64,000 nt of DNA, taken from assembly GCA_015143295.1 (NCBI GenBank), contig CM026556.1, forward strand, positions 21,948,547 to 22,012,546. The letters run 5' to 3'. Of the stretch, positions 21,672 to 36,600 are shown one piece after another (the first letter of the stretch is position 1; each line of letters opens with the position of its first letter). The notes beneath the pieces were generated by a model. That model saw only the letters and a program-made list of their open reading frames with translations, searched no databases and was not told the DNA's origin. The position numbers and the translations under genes were made by a program. This stretch comes from Tetracentron sinense. Lineage: Eukaryota; Streptophyta; Magnoliopsida; Trochodendrales; Trochodendraceae.

Positions 21672-24600
21672 CTTTTAGAGAAGGCAAAAAAACATCCAAA
21701 TACAAAACAGAATCAAAACAGTCATCAGCAGCAGAAACAACAACAGCAAACAGCAACACTAATAATGACAATAACAAAAACAACAGCAACAAAAAACAAT
21801 ACACACATTAACAATGTTAGGTAGCAAGCATAATGCATGTGTCATGACTGCTGATACACATAAATGTTAGGTACCATGCATAATACACATTAACAATGTT
21901 AGATGGCATGCATAATGCATGTATGTCCATCACCACAGCCATGTGGAAGCTAATTTCCTAGGCTCATCCTGTTTATAATTGGAAAATCTGCAATCTGTGA
22001 ACTAAATCTTGGCCAACCATGACACCATCCCGACAAATTTGGGCCCCTTTTTCAATGGATTCACATCTACATACAGGAGATCTGGCAATCTCATCGAGAA
22101 AAGCACATATTCCAACCTCAGCAGATTTGTACACTTAGTTCTCAATAGATCCATTGTCCAAACTCCAAAGGAAGTCCTGATTTTCAGGAAGTCATGAGGA
22201 TATGCTCGAGTCACAGATCCATGACAATTAACTCAAGAATTTAATGTTCGAAAGATTCTGATCAATTGTTCTTTCACTTTCACAATGAGAGTCGTCACTT
22301 TAGTATAGATGAACTTTTTCTTCTAATAGGTAAAAGAGTTTTTTTTTTTAATTAACTAAAATGAGAATAAAATATTAGGGAATAAAGTTCTTAATATACA
22401 AGAAATTCCTATTTGTATGCAGAAATAAATTTGCTATCTCATTTACTTCCATAAAAGCATGAGAGAAAATGATAGACCAGCATGTAATTATGTAAACAAT
22501 TCCTTTTTGTGGTCTAAATTATTAGCAAAATGCCACAGGGGCACCTTCTTCATTCATTGCCCAATGAATAACGAGAGTCAAGTTGCCCTCCACCTGTCCA
22601 CCATCAAAGTCCAGAAAAGTTGTCTTTGAATATAGGATTGCAGAAACTTCCACTCCATATGTTTCTGCACTACCAACGGGGCTCCAGCATACCTTTATGA
22701 TATCTCCATTCCTGCAATCTTGTCTCTAAATACATCCCAGCGGACCCTCAGTTCTCTAAAGAAGTTTCCATCCATAGTAAGTTTGATTCAACCACTTCCA
22801 AGTTTCCTCCACAACGCCTTATACTTTCCCGCAACCAACCCTTCCACTAGCCAATTACTCCCAAAATCAGCAGAGTTTTAAGTTTTTGAACTCAGCAAGC
22901 ACAAAAAGTCCAAATTGCATTGTTAACTTCCAGCAAAGAGTGAGACATCCTCAAAAAAATATCTGTTACTTTCCTTCCAAAGGCCCCAACAAAAAGAATG
23001 TTGATAAATATTTCTAAAGATTATAACCTCAGGCTAAGTCTATTGGCTAGACACTTTCACAAGCCTCTAGAGGCCGGGCATTACCAAATCTATTGTCTAC
23101 CTGTTATGGCCCACTATAGTACTCATCATTCTGAATCTCTAATAAATTTTGGACTATGAGCATGATTTTTATTTGATATAAAAAAGAAAAATTACATGCA
23201 AAATTATGCACACGTCTCTATAATTATGCACACGTGTGTCTATAATTACAACACACATGCATCATGCATATTTCAATTTGGGGAATTTGACTGTAAAAAC
23301 TGAACAATTTTATAACGAAAAGTCTCACGTCCAAAACTCATTTCACCTTTCAGTTGCTGATTTTGTTACACACAGGCATACCCCATGACAAAGTTATAAA
23401 TAACAAATAAAGGGTACCAATTGTGAATGTATGATCAAGAAATTATAATTGAAACTTGAAAGAACATCAAAGGTTCATTACAATATAAATAGAAATAACT
23501 GAGACCATTGGTGGACTGCATCTATTTCAGTTTTGAGAGGTCATCCATTTTGAAAGTTATGGGCATTTTGCCCTTTTAAGTTCTATTTAGTATTTACTTT
23601 CCCCCCTTTAAGGAACAAAACCAATTTCCTCTCCTTGCCAAATTCAACTTATTCTTTAAGAAACAAAATCCAAACACTCGATTTTTTTAGCATTTTCTAC
23701 TTGTGTAGTGCAACATGTATTTATAATTGGATATTGATATCATCCCAACGATGCAACATGAATTTTGAGTTGGTGTAATTCTACACGAATATAATCCAAC
23801 AAATAAGGGAATAATGAGAAAAGAAAAGGTATTTGATGTCATTATCTAATAATATACATAGTTTGCTTTCACATGGCAGTTTTGTAAGTTTCTAAGACAT
23901 CTTTAACACCCTTTGGCCCAAGAATCTTGCCTCCAAAAAAAACTGACATTTAAGGAGTTTGTTGGAATTTTAATTAGAGCAACATGGTACATTAATTATT
24001 ATCAGCAGGGCTATGATATCATCATTCTTTAGAATTTTCCCCCTCAAGAACCAATATTTAATGAATTTGTTGAGATTTCAATTAGAACAAGATAGTCTTG
24101 AGAGGTACTACTGTGATTACAAATCTCCAAATCAATTTTTACATCCTGATTATCCCATATTCAGTCTTCCTTTAAAAGTCTTTGGATGTAGTTGTTTTGT
24201 TCATGTGTTAGGTCCTAATCAATCTAAACTCAATCCAAGTCTGTGAAGTGTCTTTTCTTAGGTTCTTACTCCACTAAAAAAGGGTACAAGTGTTTTGACC
24301 CAGTTACCGGAAAACATTTTGTTTCTATGGATATCTCAATTCTTCGAGTCCACTCATTTTTTGGGTGTTCCTCTTCAAGGGGAGAATAGTAATATTAAAG
24401 AGGTCCACTTTCCACTTCTGGTGATTTCTGATATTCCTTTACCATTGCTTGAGTCCACTGAAGGTGAAAAGAAAGACCTGTAAACTTACTCCAGACACCC
24501 TAATGTACAAGCTACATCAACTGACCAACCACCTCAGTCTACGATTGTGGTTCCAGATACTACATCTTTGGGTAAGTCTATTCCTGATCTTGTTCCTGAT

Positions 24601-27600
24601 ACTTCTAATGATGAAGTTCTCATTGCCTTATGCAAAGGGAAATGTACATGTACAACTTCTCATCCTATTTCTAACTTTGTGAATTGTGTCTTACAAATTA
24701 CAATTCACTTTCATCTCTTCTTCTAGCTTTTGTGCCTTCCTTATCTTCTATATCCATTCCTTTTAGTGTTGCAGAAGCTTTGAAACAGAGTAAGTTGAAA
24801 GAGGCTATGTAGGAGGAAGCTTTGAAACAAAGCAAGTTAAAAGAGGCTGTGTAGGAGGAAATGAAGGCTCTTATTAAAAATCATATATGGGAACCGGTTA
24901 ACTCTCACAAGGACAAGAAGCTAGTAGGGTGTATCTTTTGAAGCATAAAGCAAATGGAATAGTGGACAGGTACAAGGTCAGACTAGTAGCAAAGGTTCCG
25001 CCAAACCTATGGGGTAGATTACCAGGAGACCTTTACACCAGTTGCCAAGATGAATTATGTTAGACTGTTACTATCTCTTGTTGCTACTTTATCTTGACCC
25101 CTTCATTAGTTAGATATGAAAAATGTGTTTCTCCCTAGTGACTTGCAAGAAAAAATATACATGAAACTTCCACTAACATTTCGAACTCAGGGTGAAGAAG
25201 GTAAAGTTTGTAAACTGAAAAAGGCAACTATAGGTTAAAATAGTCTCCTAGAGCATGGTTTGAGAGATTCAATGGTGCAGTGAAAAATTTTGGCTATATT
25301 CAGAGTCATATAGATCATATGCTATTTGTGAAGAATGTGAGAGGCACTACTACAACCCTTATTGTTTATGTTGATGATATTGTGGTAACAAGTGACAGTC
25401 TCCCCAAGAATTAATAGTCTGAAAATGTTTCTTGCCAAAGAGTTTGAGATTAAAGATATAAGGGCTTTAGGATGCTTTCTTGAAATCGAGGTTGTCATAT
25501 CCGAGAGAAGAATCTTTATATCCCAAAGAAAAAGTGTTGGACTTGTTACAAGACACAGGGAAGTTAGGGGTTAAGGCCAGTTGATACACCTATGGAGGCC
25601 AATCTCAAACTTGATAATGAGAGGGGAAAGTCACTAGAGGATGTCAGTATGTTCCAGAGACTAGTTGGGAAATTAATTTACTTAGTCATTGACTCGTCCT
25701 AACATAACTTTCTCAGTTAGTGTAATCGGTCAGATCATGTGCAAACCGAAAATGATACATCTTGAGGCAACTAAAAGAGTATTGAGATGTCTAAAATCCT
25801 CTCCTGGTTAGAAATTGCTTTTTGGAAAAATGGGCATTTACAAGTTGAAGGTTATACAGATGCCGACTGGGCAGATTCAGTGACAAACAGAAAATCCAAC
25901 TCAGGGTATTGCACTTTTGTAGGTGGGAAGTGGGAACTTAGTGACGTGGAGGAGCAAGAAACAGGCAATTGTTGTGTAGTCCAATGCAGAGGTAGAATAC
26001 AAAGCAATGACACATGGAGCTTATGAATTGCTACGGATAAAGATTCTTATGGAAGAGCTTGAATTTCCAATGCAATCTGAGGAGATTATTTTGTGATAAT
26101 AAGGTAGCTATTAGCATTGTCCACAATCCAGTCTAGCATGATAGAACCAAATATATCGAGATGGACAATCATTTCATTTGAGAAAAAGTGGCTTCGGGGA
26201 TAATCAGTCTTGCATTAGTCAAAACAGATGATCAGTTGGTGTTGGTTGACATTCTCACAAAGGCAATTGCGTCTAATAGGCATCATTATCTTTTTGGCAA
26301 GCTAGGAATGATAGACATCTATGCCACACTTGAGGGGGAGTGTAGTAATGGACCTAAGTCCTTAAGCCCGTAGTTGTTAGTTATTATAATGCTTTTGTCT
26401 ATACATTAATAAGGGTATTTCTTTCATTTACTAATGATTTATAATAATATAAAAATAAGAGAAAGAGAAACCCTAATCTCTATTCATCCTCTCCCTAAAC
26501 CTAGTCTCTATCTTTTCTCTGCTCTCATAGAAAATTAGGTTTTTCATATTTCTATATTTATAACATTGATTGTAGCTTGGCACTCCACCAAGTGAATATT
26601 AATGAGGAAGACAGCATTTTAGCACCATAAGACTTCACCAATTGAAAATTTACGAGATGACCATACGTAGCAGATGAAATTCTAGGTACCATTTAGATCT
26701 AGCAAGGATAGGAATCTTCAATTAAAAACTGCAAAGCACAAGCGATTACCTCTTTTAACCCTGGACGCCAGGGAGGGAGGTTATTATCTGCTCTCAGCAG
26801 AGAAATTGGCATTGGCAATCCGTACTGCAAGAAGATGTGAATAAATAAGTCCAGTAAGCAATTCGTTAGCACCAACCTAAAATTGACAGACTAAATACAC
26901 ACAGTAAAACACTCTTTGCAAGCACAACCTTAATCATAGAAATTTGAGGCCAAATTTAAATAGAAAATAGACACCAATTATTTTTTGATTCTAACATTCC
27001 CTCTACCTTCAAGATGGAATCAGCTAAGCTCCTAGGGATAAATATTGTTAAGAGGTTACCACACCACATTCATGTAGTGGGGTGGTTCTGTCACGAATTT
27101 CAATATGATACTAAGGTACAAACTAAAATATCAAGATACATTTTTCCTATTCCACAGATGGTATCAACTGATAGTGTAGAACTAATGCAACGAATGTAAC
27201 ATGAATAGGTGAGAAAAAAAGTGGTTAACAGAAAGGTTCATCTTCGTGAATGAATAAAGAGAACGATTTACCTGCTTAAAATTGCTCCACACATTACAGT
27301 CAGGACCACGCCCATCACGTACTACTCTTATGTCAATGTCTGCACCCTGAACAATTTACATAAGCCTACTCACTAAAGATATCTGCTGTAAAATAATTCA
27401 AATTAAATTCCAAGGGAAAAAGTCTGGTGGATGCTATTGTTGAAAATTTCCAGATTTTAGTAAAGCGATTAAGGAGATACAAACCATTGTCATCGCTCCA
27501 AAGTGTGCTGCGGCTATAAGAATGCTCCCAGTGCCAACAAAGGGATCATAGACGAGTTTCCCTGGTGTCGTCAATGCTTGGTTGGCCATAAGAAAAGCCA

Positions 27601-30600
27601 TCTCTGCATCCATAGCCGTTGGGCCCAAGTAATTGCGACTTTTCAATTGATAGGTCGGCAAAAGCTTCCTATCCGCAGCTCCAACCTCTCGACCGAAAAA
27701 AATTCTCTTTTGGAGAACTGGTGGAAGCCCATTATTAGATCCATAGTCATCAGTTTCCATAAGCCAGAACCTGTGATCTGGATTTCGTAAATTAACTCGA
27801 CCCTGAAAATAAACTGATTTCAGATGCAACACGACAACAGAAAGGATAGAGAACTGCACAGGTGGAAAAGTTTACATCCTTTCAAGCTGGAGTAATAATT
27901 AAAATAAATATAAAAAATATGAAGAACAGTGCTGAGAAACTTTATGGGGATGAGGAAAATAAAGCTTTATCAAATACCGCTTTAGTAACTTAGGCTTATC
28001 TAACCAGTTTACATCTCTGTAAACTGGTTACATATTTTATTATATATCTGATTTACCGATCTAAAAAAAATGCTAGAAAAATGAAGATGTAAATCAAAGG
28101 CTTCATAGCATGAGTGTAGAAATAACTAGGAACCATCAGCACAAAAGAAATGCAAGAATAATAAAGTTGTAATCAGAGAAGAACTCCAGGACAATGACGA
28201 AAAAGGGTATGAAAAAACAAACCGTGTGTTTACTTATGCAATTCATAAACATCAAGGTCCTCAACCTAATAGTTTTACAGTCCTAACCTCATTCAGGTTT
28301 CCATAGGATGCTTATTATAATCAAACATAGAAAAATAAATAAATAAATTGTCCTTTATGTTCAGAATAGCAATACAATATATTGAATATGCAAATTCCAA
28401 AACCAAATTGTGTTCAGTTCCTTTGAAAACATGAACAACCAAAGTATTTAAAAGGTTCTGCATCTGGAAAGAAAAGATACATCATAAACAAATTTGCATT
28501 GATTTTCCATGATTTTTCTTCGCATAATAATTCAATGATAACCACTATTCATTAAAAAAAAATTGAAAGGGTATGTATTCTCATTCTAATCATATTATAA
28601 CCACTTATTTTCCAAAAGAAGGCATTGTATAAAAAAGCATGCCAAGTCATGTGAATCATTTAGATTACGGAAATGTTCATGCCCAAAAAAGATTAAGCAG
28701 ACAAAATGAGAGAAATCGGAGCCGAGATGAATCATGCCTAAAAGACTAGCAGATAACAATTATATAGCCCCAGCAATATTTTTCTCTTCTTTTTTCTTTT
28801 TCTTTTATTTTTCTGGTGGGAAAAAAAAAAACAAATGTAGAAATGCTTGTGGCTTCTTGGGCCTAGAAGAAGAAAACAAAAGATATAATCTATGTGATCA
28901 ACAAACAAGTACCAATATTATCACAAAGAGGTAAATACTAGAAAACAATGTTATCAAAGTCCAATTACATTGAAAAAATGTAGTTGTTGACTTAAATTAT
29001 ATCCAAAAACTTATAATTTAAATAATTTGTTACGAAAATTAAGAAATATGAAATATCCAATAATAATATATAATATCCCTGATGTGCACCATCCATCTCA
29101 TAACACCATATTTTGTCCATTTCTTCATCATATAATAACATAGTATCACCATTTATTTCGTATGCAAACTAAGCATCCAATTTACAAAAATTTATCACAA
29201 TCAACCTAAACAGCTTGTCACTGCTAAGCATCTGATTTAAGAAAACAGCATCAACTGCTAAACTGCTCAACTTGAATAAGTTATTAAGTTCCCAAAAGTA
29301 TGGAAACCATCATCAACTCAAAGTTTCAACTCATTAAATAACAAACTGATGATCAATGATGTTTGGCTCGTCAAGGAGGGGTGGATGTGGGTGGCTTCTT
29401 AGGTTGAAAAGCTCACCTAAGTGCCTTTCTGCCTGGTCTTCGTATAGGGGCTGCCCTCTTTTTCGTTGGTCGTTTAGTATTTTATTGCTTTTGAGTCTAC
29501 CCCTAGTAAACTATTTTCACTAGTTTCTTCTATATTAGTTGCTGTAATATCTTATATAAAATTTCTAATATGTTTAATTACCGATGAAAACAAAATGATG
29601 TTATTAATATAATGAATTTCTTCTCAATCAGAATTTTGGTTGTCCTAATTTCTTTCTTTTTATTCTACATAAATTCTTATTTATTTTGTATTCCTCCAAA
29701 TTATTTACCAAATCTTTTGTAATCCCTATAGCAAATTGTTAAAAAAATCTAGATACAAATATGCATAAGCCAAGAATGAATAATATGAACTTTACTCCAA
29801 GAGTCATGTAGGTTTTCTAACCTCCTTCTTGGGTCTTCCTTGATAGCACTTGTTGATGCAGTGGCCTCAACTTTTTTTTCTTCTTGTTTTTATTTGAAAT
29901 TACATCTGAAAAAGATCCTCAGTGAGATCTTTTTGAAGATTTTTATCACTGATTTGCATTGGCTGAACTAAATTATTTCAGTCGTGGTAACATTCAGTTT
30001 TTCCATAAAATTCTTGTAATCTCAAATAAATCATCCTTCAACGGGTTTTTATTGATTGTCAGTTCGCCTAGATGAGAGGCACATTAGATCTGTAGGTCTG
30101 TTCAACTGGGACTTGATAAATGACTACAAATGGATTCTCGATAATGAGCTGAGTGCTTTCTGATAAATCAACATTCACCAAATCAACTGTAACATCTTGG
30201 GATGAAACGAAAGTTTCTGCAAGAGATGATTAGGAAATATCTTAAGGGTACCGTGGTAAAATCATTAGAACTGAATCTGTACTCTCTATAGACATTGATT
30301 GCGGGAAGGTTCCTTACCAGAATCTCTACCAGTTTCCTTCATAGAATCTCTCTTTGGTTCTTTTAAATGTATAAAATTTGAATTTGCATTAGATGAGAGT
30401 GGTAGTAGCTGCAAATCTTCCTCATTTCAGTTTTGCAGTTTTGAAAAGGTTCAGAATGGCAACTATGGAAGTCACCTTTCTAGGATATTCTTCTCTCTGC
30501 TCCTCAATCATATTCGACATCAGACGAACACAACGGATTCTGGGCAGCATCATCATCCATTGCAATGCTACTAATACAAACCACATCTGAAGTGCACCTC

Positions 30601-33600
30601 TTGGATTCACGGAAATCAATGAACAATATGATCTCATCACTGGCAGCTACAGAATCATCTAATAAAAATGGATCCAGGAGTCTCATTAGATCACTATTGA
30701 GAAAGTCCCTTGATCAATGACATTCTAATATAACTTCTTGAGGGATTGGTGTGGTGCCCCCAAGTTCGAGATTTGAATGATTGGGAAATAGATGACATGG
30801 GTAAATTATTAGATCACCTCAGCTCTTCACCCACGCTTCTTCAGGGCAAGGATTGTAAGATTTGGTCTAGAGGCAACAATGGTCATTTTTCAGTGAGATA
30901 ATTTTTACGATCTTTTGGCCTAATACCTTTTGCTCATTTTCCTCATACGATTGTCTAAAATCCTGGTATTTCCTCCAAGGTATCTTTCTTCCTCTAGAAT
31001 GCTTCTTTGAATAAAATTCTTACTTGGGGATGGCAAACTGCTGTTTTCTGAGCCTTCACACGGAGGATTCGGTGAATCATTTGCTTTTGCATTGTCCTAT
31101 TGCGTCTGAAATTTTGGATGATTTCCTATCCTGGGTGGCTGTAGATTGAGACTTTCTTTCTTCCATTCATAACTTCTTATCTTGATAGTATCTGAATAGT
31201 TCGGATAGTTCCCGGATGTCATTTTGGTTAGTCCTCACTAGAGTCATTTTGTGGTCTATTTGGAAGGAGATGAATATGAGAGCTTTTGAGGATTCTCCCT
31301 CTCCCCCTCCCGTATTTGTTCATGCATAAAGTTGCTCATCCTAGAGTGGTGCTCAATATAATTGGTGGATGATGGTTTGACAAATTTGATGGGGTGAAAA
31401 TCATTTTGTCAAGACATCCGGGTTGCCTTTAGTTGTGAGAAATTTGATGGGGCAAGAAACATTTTGTCAAGACATTCAGGTCGCCTTTAGTTTAGAGGGT
31501 TACCTTATTTCCGTTTTTTCTCCCCCAAGTTTATGTGATTGTAAACTCTATTTTTTTTTGTTTACTGTTGTCCCTTATTAGTGTCATTGTACCTTGCTTC
31601 ATTTTATGAAATGATATGAGATTTACCAATAAGAAAAAATATAACTTCTTGACCAATACCCTCCAAAACTTCTATGGAAAGAGAAGTTGCTCTCTCTTGG
31701 AGATCTGAAATGACTTCAGCAGAGTGCAACAATGAATAATCACCAGAACTATACATTAATGAATGGATCCAATAATAACAACTTTGTAAGTCCCTTGATA
31801 ATTTAACTGTGGTATGCACAATTCTCACCCAATCCTCCAAAGTATTATCCACTTTGGCCACCATTTTTTTTTAAATACCACTTACCATATCATTATAAGT
31901 GATATCCAAAATATTTGCGGTTGGCAAAAAGAATAACCACTATAAGAAAATAGTGTTCATTGTTTCACTTGAATTCTGAGACTTAGTTTTCAATTCAAAT
32001 CGTAGAATTTCATAAGATTTGTTTTAACGGTAGCAAAAGCATAGGGTTTGGCAAGAATACAATGCAAGAACAAAAAAAAAGGCAAAGAATACACCAAAAA
32101 GAGCAACCAGGGATAACATTTTACCAAAAGAACTTGATAGGATTTTGGACTCAAATCTCAAAAGAAAAATCATTCAATTTTCCCTAAAATAGATTCAGAT
32201 TGTTTTGGTTAAGTTGATTTGTTTCCTAGGATTCAAATCATTATGTAAAATAATTTAACAAAGGTGCTAGTGAAGTATATAAGTTTGGTCAAACCCTAGA
32301 CAAGAATTGATGACGCCAACTAGAAGGCTATAGATGGTCTTTATGTGGCAAACTTTGTCCATTGAAAGAGATCCTTATCATTCTTTCTTCCTTTTTATTT
32401 TAATATATTTCATTACTTTTAAAAATGAAAAACAGATGAGAAAAATATATTCATGCACACATACGTATGTGTACAAACTACAAGCATCTAAGTAACTTAT
32501 GATGACTTTCTCTGTAATTTTTGTAAATGCAAAAACATTTATTATAATTTTTTTTTTTTTTGGATATTAGTGACTGTAAAGTTGTAATAAAAGGAAAGAA
32601 GCAAAAACCCCAGTTACAACTGGTATACACAAACTCAAGGATAAATCATTTTACCACACAAGATGAGGCCATGCACTTTTTTGTTTTTGGTAAGGCTATA
32701 TACTTGTATCTCCAAGAGGATTGCCAGGAACGATAGCATCCTAATTAGTTATAAAGTTAGAAAAGTCTATGCATTCAAATTCTTTGAGAATGGAAGACCA
32801 ATGAAACAAGAAGGCTTTGATATTTTCTATCACCACTTCCTGAGAGTTACATTTTGCCTCAAAAAATATGGACCTCCCTCTCTTTCAATACACTCCAACC
32901 GATCGCAATGATAGCGGCCTCCAAAAGAATCCTACCCCAGATATCAAAACCTTTAGACTGCCCACCTTCAAAGAGGTCATAAAGATCCTTCTGTGTAACC
33001 CAAACCATGTCCAAGCCTCAAAGAACACCATGGTCCAGGTGGACTCTTGTGCAGTTTGGGACAGCTACCTACAATAATTTGGCGGGAGGGAGGAACTTCA
33101 AAGAAAATACCTTATATCTCTCTTACAATGTCAGATTGAGTTGATTTTTGCACTACTAAAGGCACTCGAAGAGCCCATGACGCCGATAGGCTATTTGCCT
33201 AAAGGCCCAAGTGATTTTGGGGGATGTTTACCAACACAAAAATATTATAGGCATGGTTCAAAATATAAGAATCGGGTGCCGTATCGGTAAGTTGAATATA
33301 GGACATGTATCAATGTATTGGACCATATCGGATGGATATGATGGAATAAATCAGGATAAAGCTAAAAAAGCTTGGATACGCAAGGAAAAACTTGAATAAC
33401 TTGGATAAAACTTCTTTTAATGCAAATATAAGCTAAAAGCAAGCTAAATGAAAGCCCCCAACTACATTTATAGCCATACATATGCGAGTTAAGAATTTTA
33501 TAAATTAAAAAAGGTGTGTGCTAATAAACATGCATGGAAATACAAATCATAGTCACTTAGACAAATATATGAAATATAATCTAAATATTAAAACCTTACA

Positions 33601-36600
33601 TTCAATGAGTTAAATAAGAATGTATTGAATTACAACCATAAATTATAAGATTGGATGTAAGTCTTTTTATGCTAAACTATTACATTATTAGTTGACTTTT
33701 GACCCAGTAGATTAAAATATTTTTGAAGACTAAAATATGAGACTTTTTTTGCTATAGTTTTGGGTTTTAGTAATGTTTGATAAAGTAGAATTTATGAATA
33801 TTTAAGAAATTCAGTACTATTTGAAAGTCAAAATTTTGATCAAATCCCTAAAATACGGATTTTGTTCTTGAACTGGAAAGTTGACTTTTTATTCTTCACA
33901 AATTTTGATAAGATAATTTTTATTGAATTCAAATGAGTGGTATAACTTTATTTATATATAAATATCTTAAGTGGAACTAAAATTTAAAATCATTTAGTTA
34001 AATGATATTTTATGTAAATAAGTTGTGCATATCGGGTCTCTGTTGTGGCTTCTAGTGTAAATGGAAGGAGAAATGGTGTGTGTCATGCGTATCGGTAGCA
34101 TACCAGTCCAATACATGGTCGGTACGAGAGAATTTTTTTAATCTACAATATCACATATCAGGTAGCCCCAAACCTAAGACGTATCGAACTATCGATCGGT
34201 ATGTACCGATATTTTATACCATGATTATGGATCAAAGTTCCTACTACCAGTAAGTTTATGTGTGGTGGTGGCGAACATGAATTCGATATTGTTGATCTAT
34301 CCTTTTAGCAAAAGCAAGGTTGATAAGGTGACTTGGGAGAAGCTAAGCTATGAATTCAACATTGTACATATTAATAATCAGCTCACTGCCATAGTTACCA
34401 AGTACGGGTATGGGTACAATACGGCAATGATCCATTAGTGAAGTACAGGTGTTATACGACAAAAGAACAGGAAAATTAACAAATGATTAATAATAATAAA
34501 TAAATAAAAATCATGATATTAACTAATAACAATCATTTAATATGGACTCTACGTTTAACACGGTAAAAATACGTATATTGTATTAATACATAATTCCTGT
34601 ATTAAACGGGTATTATATGACGATACAGGTATAATGCGTAACACAGCAAAAGTTCGCAATTTTAAAATATGCAGGTACTATACGGATATAATACGAGTGT
34701 TTGGTAACTATGCTCATTGTGACCATTTGAAGAATAGAGGGTGAAGGATGGTCAACCATTTATGTGCCTTGGGGAGAAGGAGTTAGTTGACCAACTATTG
34801 TTACATTGTTCCTTTGCATTTGCCATCTAGAGTCAGTTCCTTTTCTGACTCGGACTCGGACTCGGTATCGGTATCGTTTGGATATTTCTTAGTTCCCTTT
34901 AGGATTCCTTATCATTTGGATCTTTCCTAGAGTAGTGAGTCTATTTGAGAACTCGCTAGCTTCCTCTATCTTGGTGCTCTAAAAGGAGAGGCTTTGAGGA
35001 AGAGTGGATGCTTTCTATGTTATGATCTAGTAGTTTTCCTATGTTTTAGTTTTCTCTTATCTGTTAGTTTTTTTTTTGGTTCATTTCCTTTGTGAACCCA
35101 TGTACCATCTATCTTGATTCTATTATATATTGCATTCAGCAATCAAAAATAATAATAATAATCAGCTCACTGCTCAAAGGTTAATGATGTGGTTTAGTAG
35201 GGTTAGAAGGAAACACTTTACAGGAATTCTCCTAGGACTGCTCCTATGATTAATATCTTGGAAGTTGGTTAGAAAGAAATAGAAATGCTTACAACATTTT
35301 TGTCGTTGTATGGAAACTGGAAAGGATCAAGTACAAATTTACATAGCTATAGGAGTTCATCACAAGCATCAAGCCTAGAAAGGCCTACCGTATGTCCGAG
35401 TGTCTGACCCTTCAGTTCTGGGAATCGAAGAAGATATTATAATACAACAAAACTCATATTTACCCGTTTGTTAAAGCCTAGTTGAAGCCAGATAAAGCTA
35501 CTGTTAATAGAGCTTCTAAGGTAAACGAGGCCTAAGTGGGGTAGTCATGTGAAGAATATAATGGGGAACCAAAAAATGGATTTGCTCATTTACACAGTGC
35601 CACTACGAATGAAATAGCTGACGCCCGACCATTTTGGGGCGGTCTGCGTCTGTGCAGGACATGGGTTTGATGGAACTTCAAGTCAAAAGTGAATCTCAAA
35701 TTTTGTACATGGTTCACAAAAATTAAAATTATTCATCATTAGTCTCATTAGTATCGGTGGCGAGAGATCATGGATATTCTTTGTTAAGTGTAATCAGATT
35801 TTTCTTTCTAAGTCAAATTTTCGATCAGACGTGAAACATGCTTTCTTTCTAAACAAGTTGGGTTTATTAAACGTAAGGGGAATGGGGAAGAATTGATAGG
35901 GACAGATTTATGCTCGCCCCCCTTCTCTCCACTAGGATGTTCACTTAAGAAAAAATGTTACTACTTTTTACTGATCCTTTTAGACACAGTACATAGAAAT
36001 ATTAAATACAAAGTAATCTAAGATCAACCGTTATGCCCTTGCAAATCCCACATCATACACCTACAGTGTCACGCATTATCATGTCCATGCTAGTAAGAAA
36101 GATTCTGATCAGCATCATGATAGAACAAACTATTGTGCACGAATAAAAGACCAACAATCAACTGAAAATATCAACTGGGTTTTGCAAGCACACGCAATCT
36201 TGAGGACATGCATACATTATTTCCTGTATTTATTATCATAAGGACTCATAAGTTTCAAATGTGGAGATTATTGAATAAATTTCAAAAGCAAGACTCCATT
36301 ATTAAAATCAGAACCCACATGCAAATATTATATTCCAAGATATCAAGAATCAACCATGTAGATCATGATAATTCCTTCAAACATGCATGTTGTCATCAAT
36401 GAGAACATAGAAAACAATATTCTTGCAAAACAGCTTGTCCTGAGGTGCATGTTATATAGAACTGATGGGCAGGCATAAGATTATCAGGCCGGGAATTAGA
36501 CTCAACAGACCATGGATATCTGTGCATGTAATCAGGAATATTAACAACCAAAAGCGCCATTTTTTATAGATAGCAAGAAGTGTTGTAGAGACCCAGAATT

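Noticed and set aside
21543..21824. + strand ORF over TRM11 exon 6
   Set aside because: A shadow of the - strand exon followed by CAACAG-rich intron sequence.
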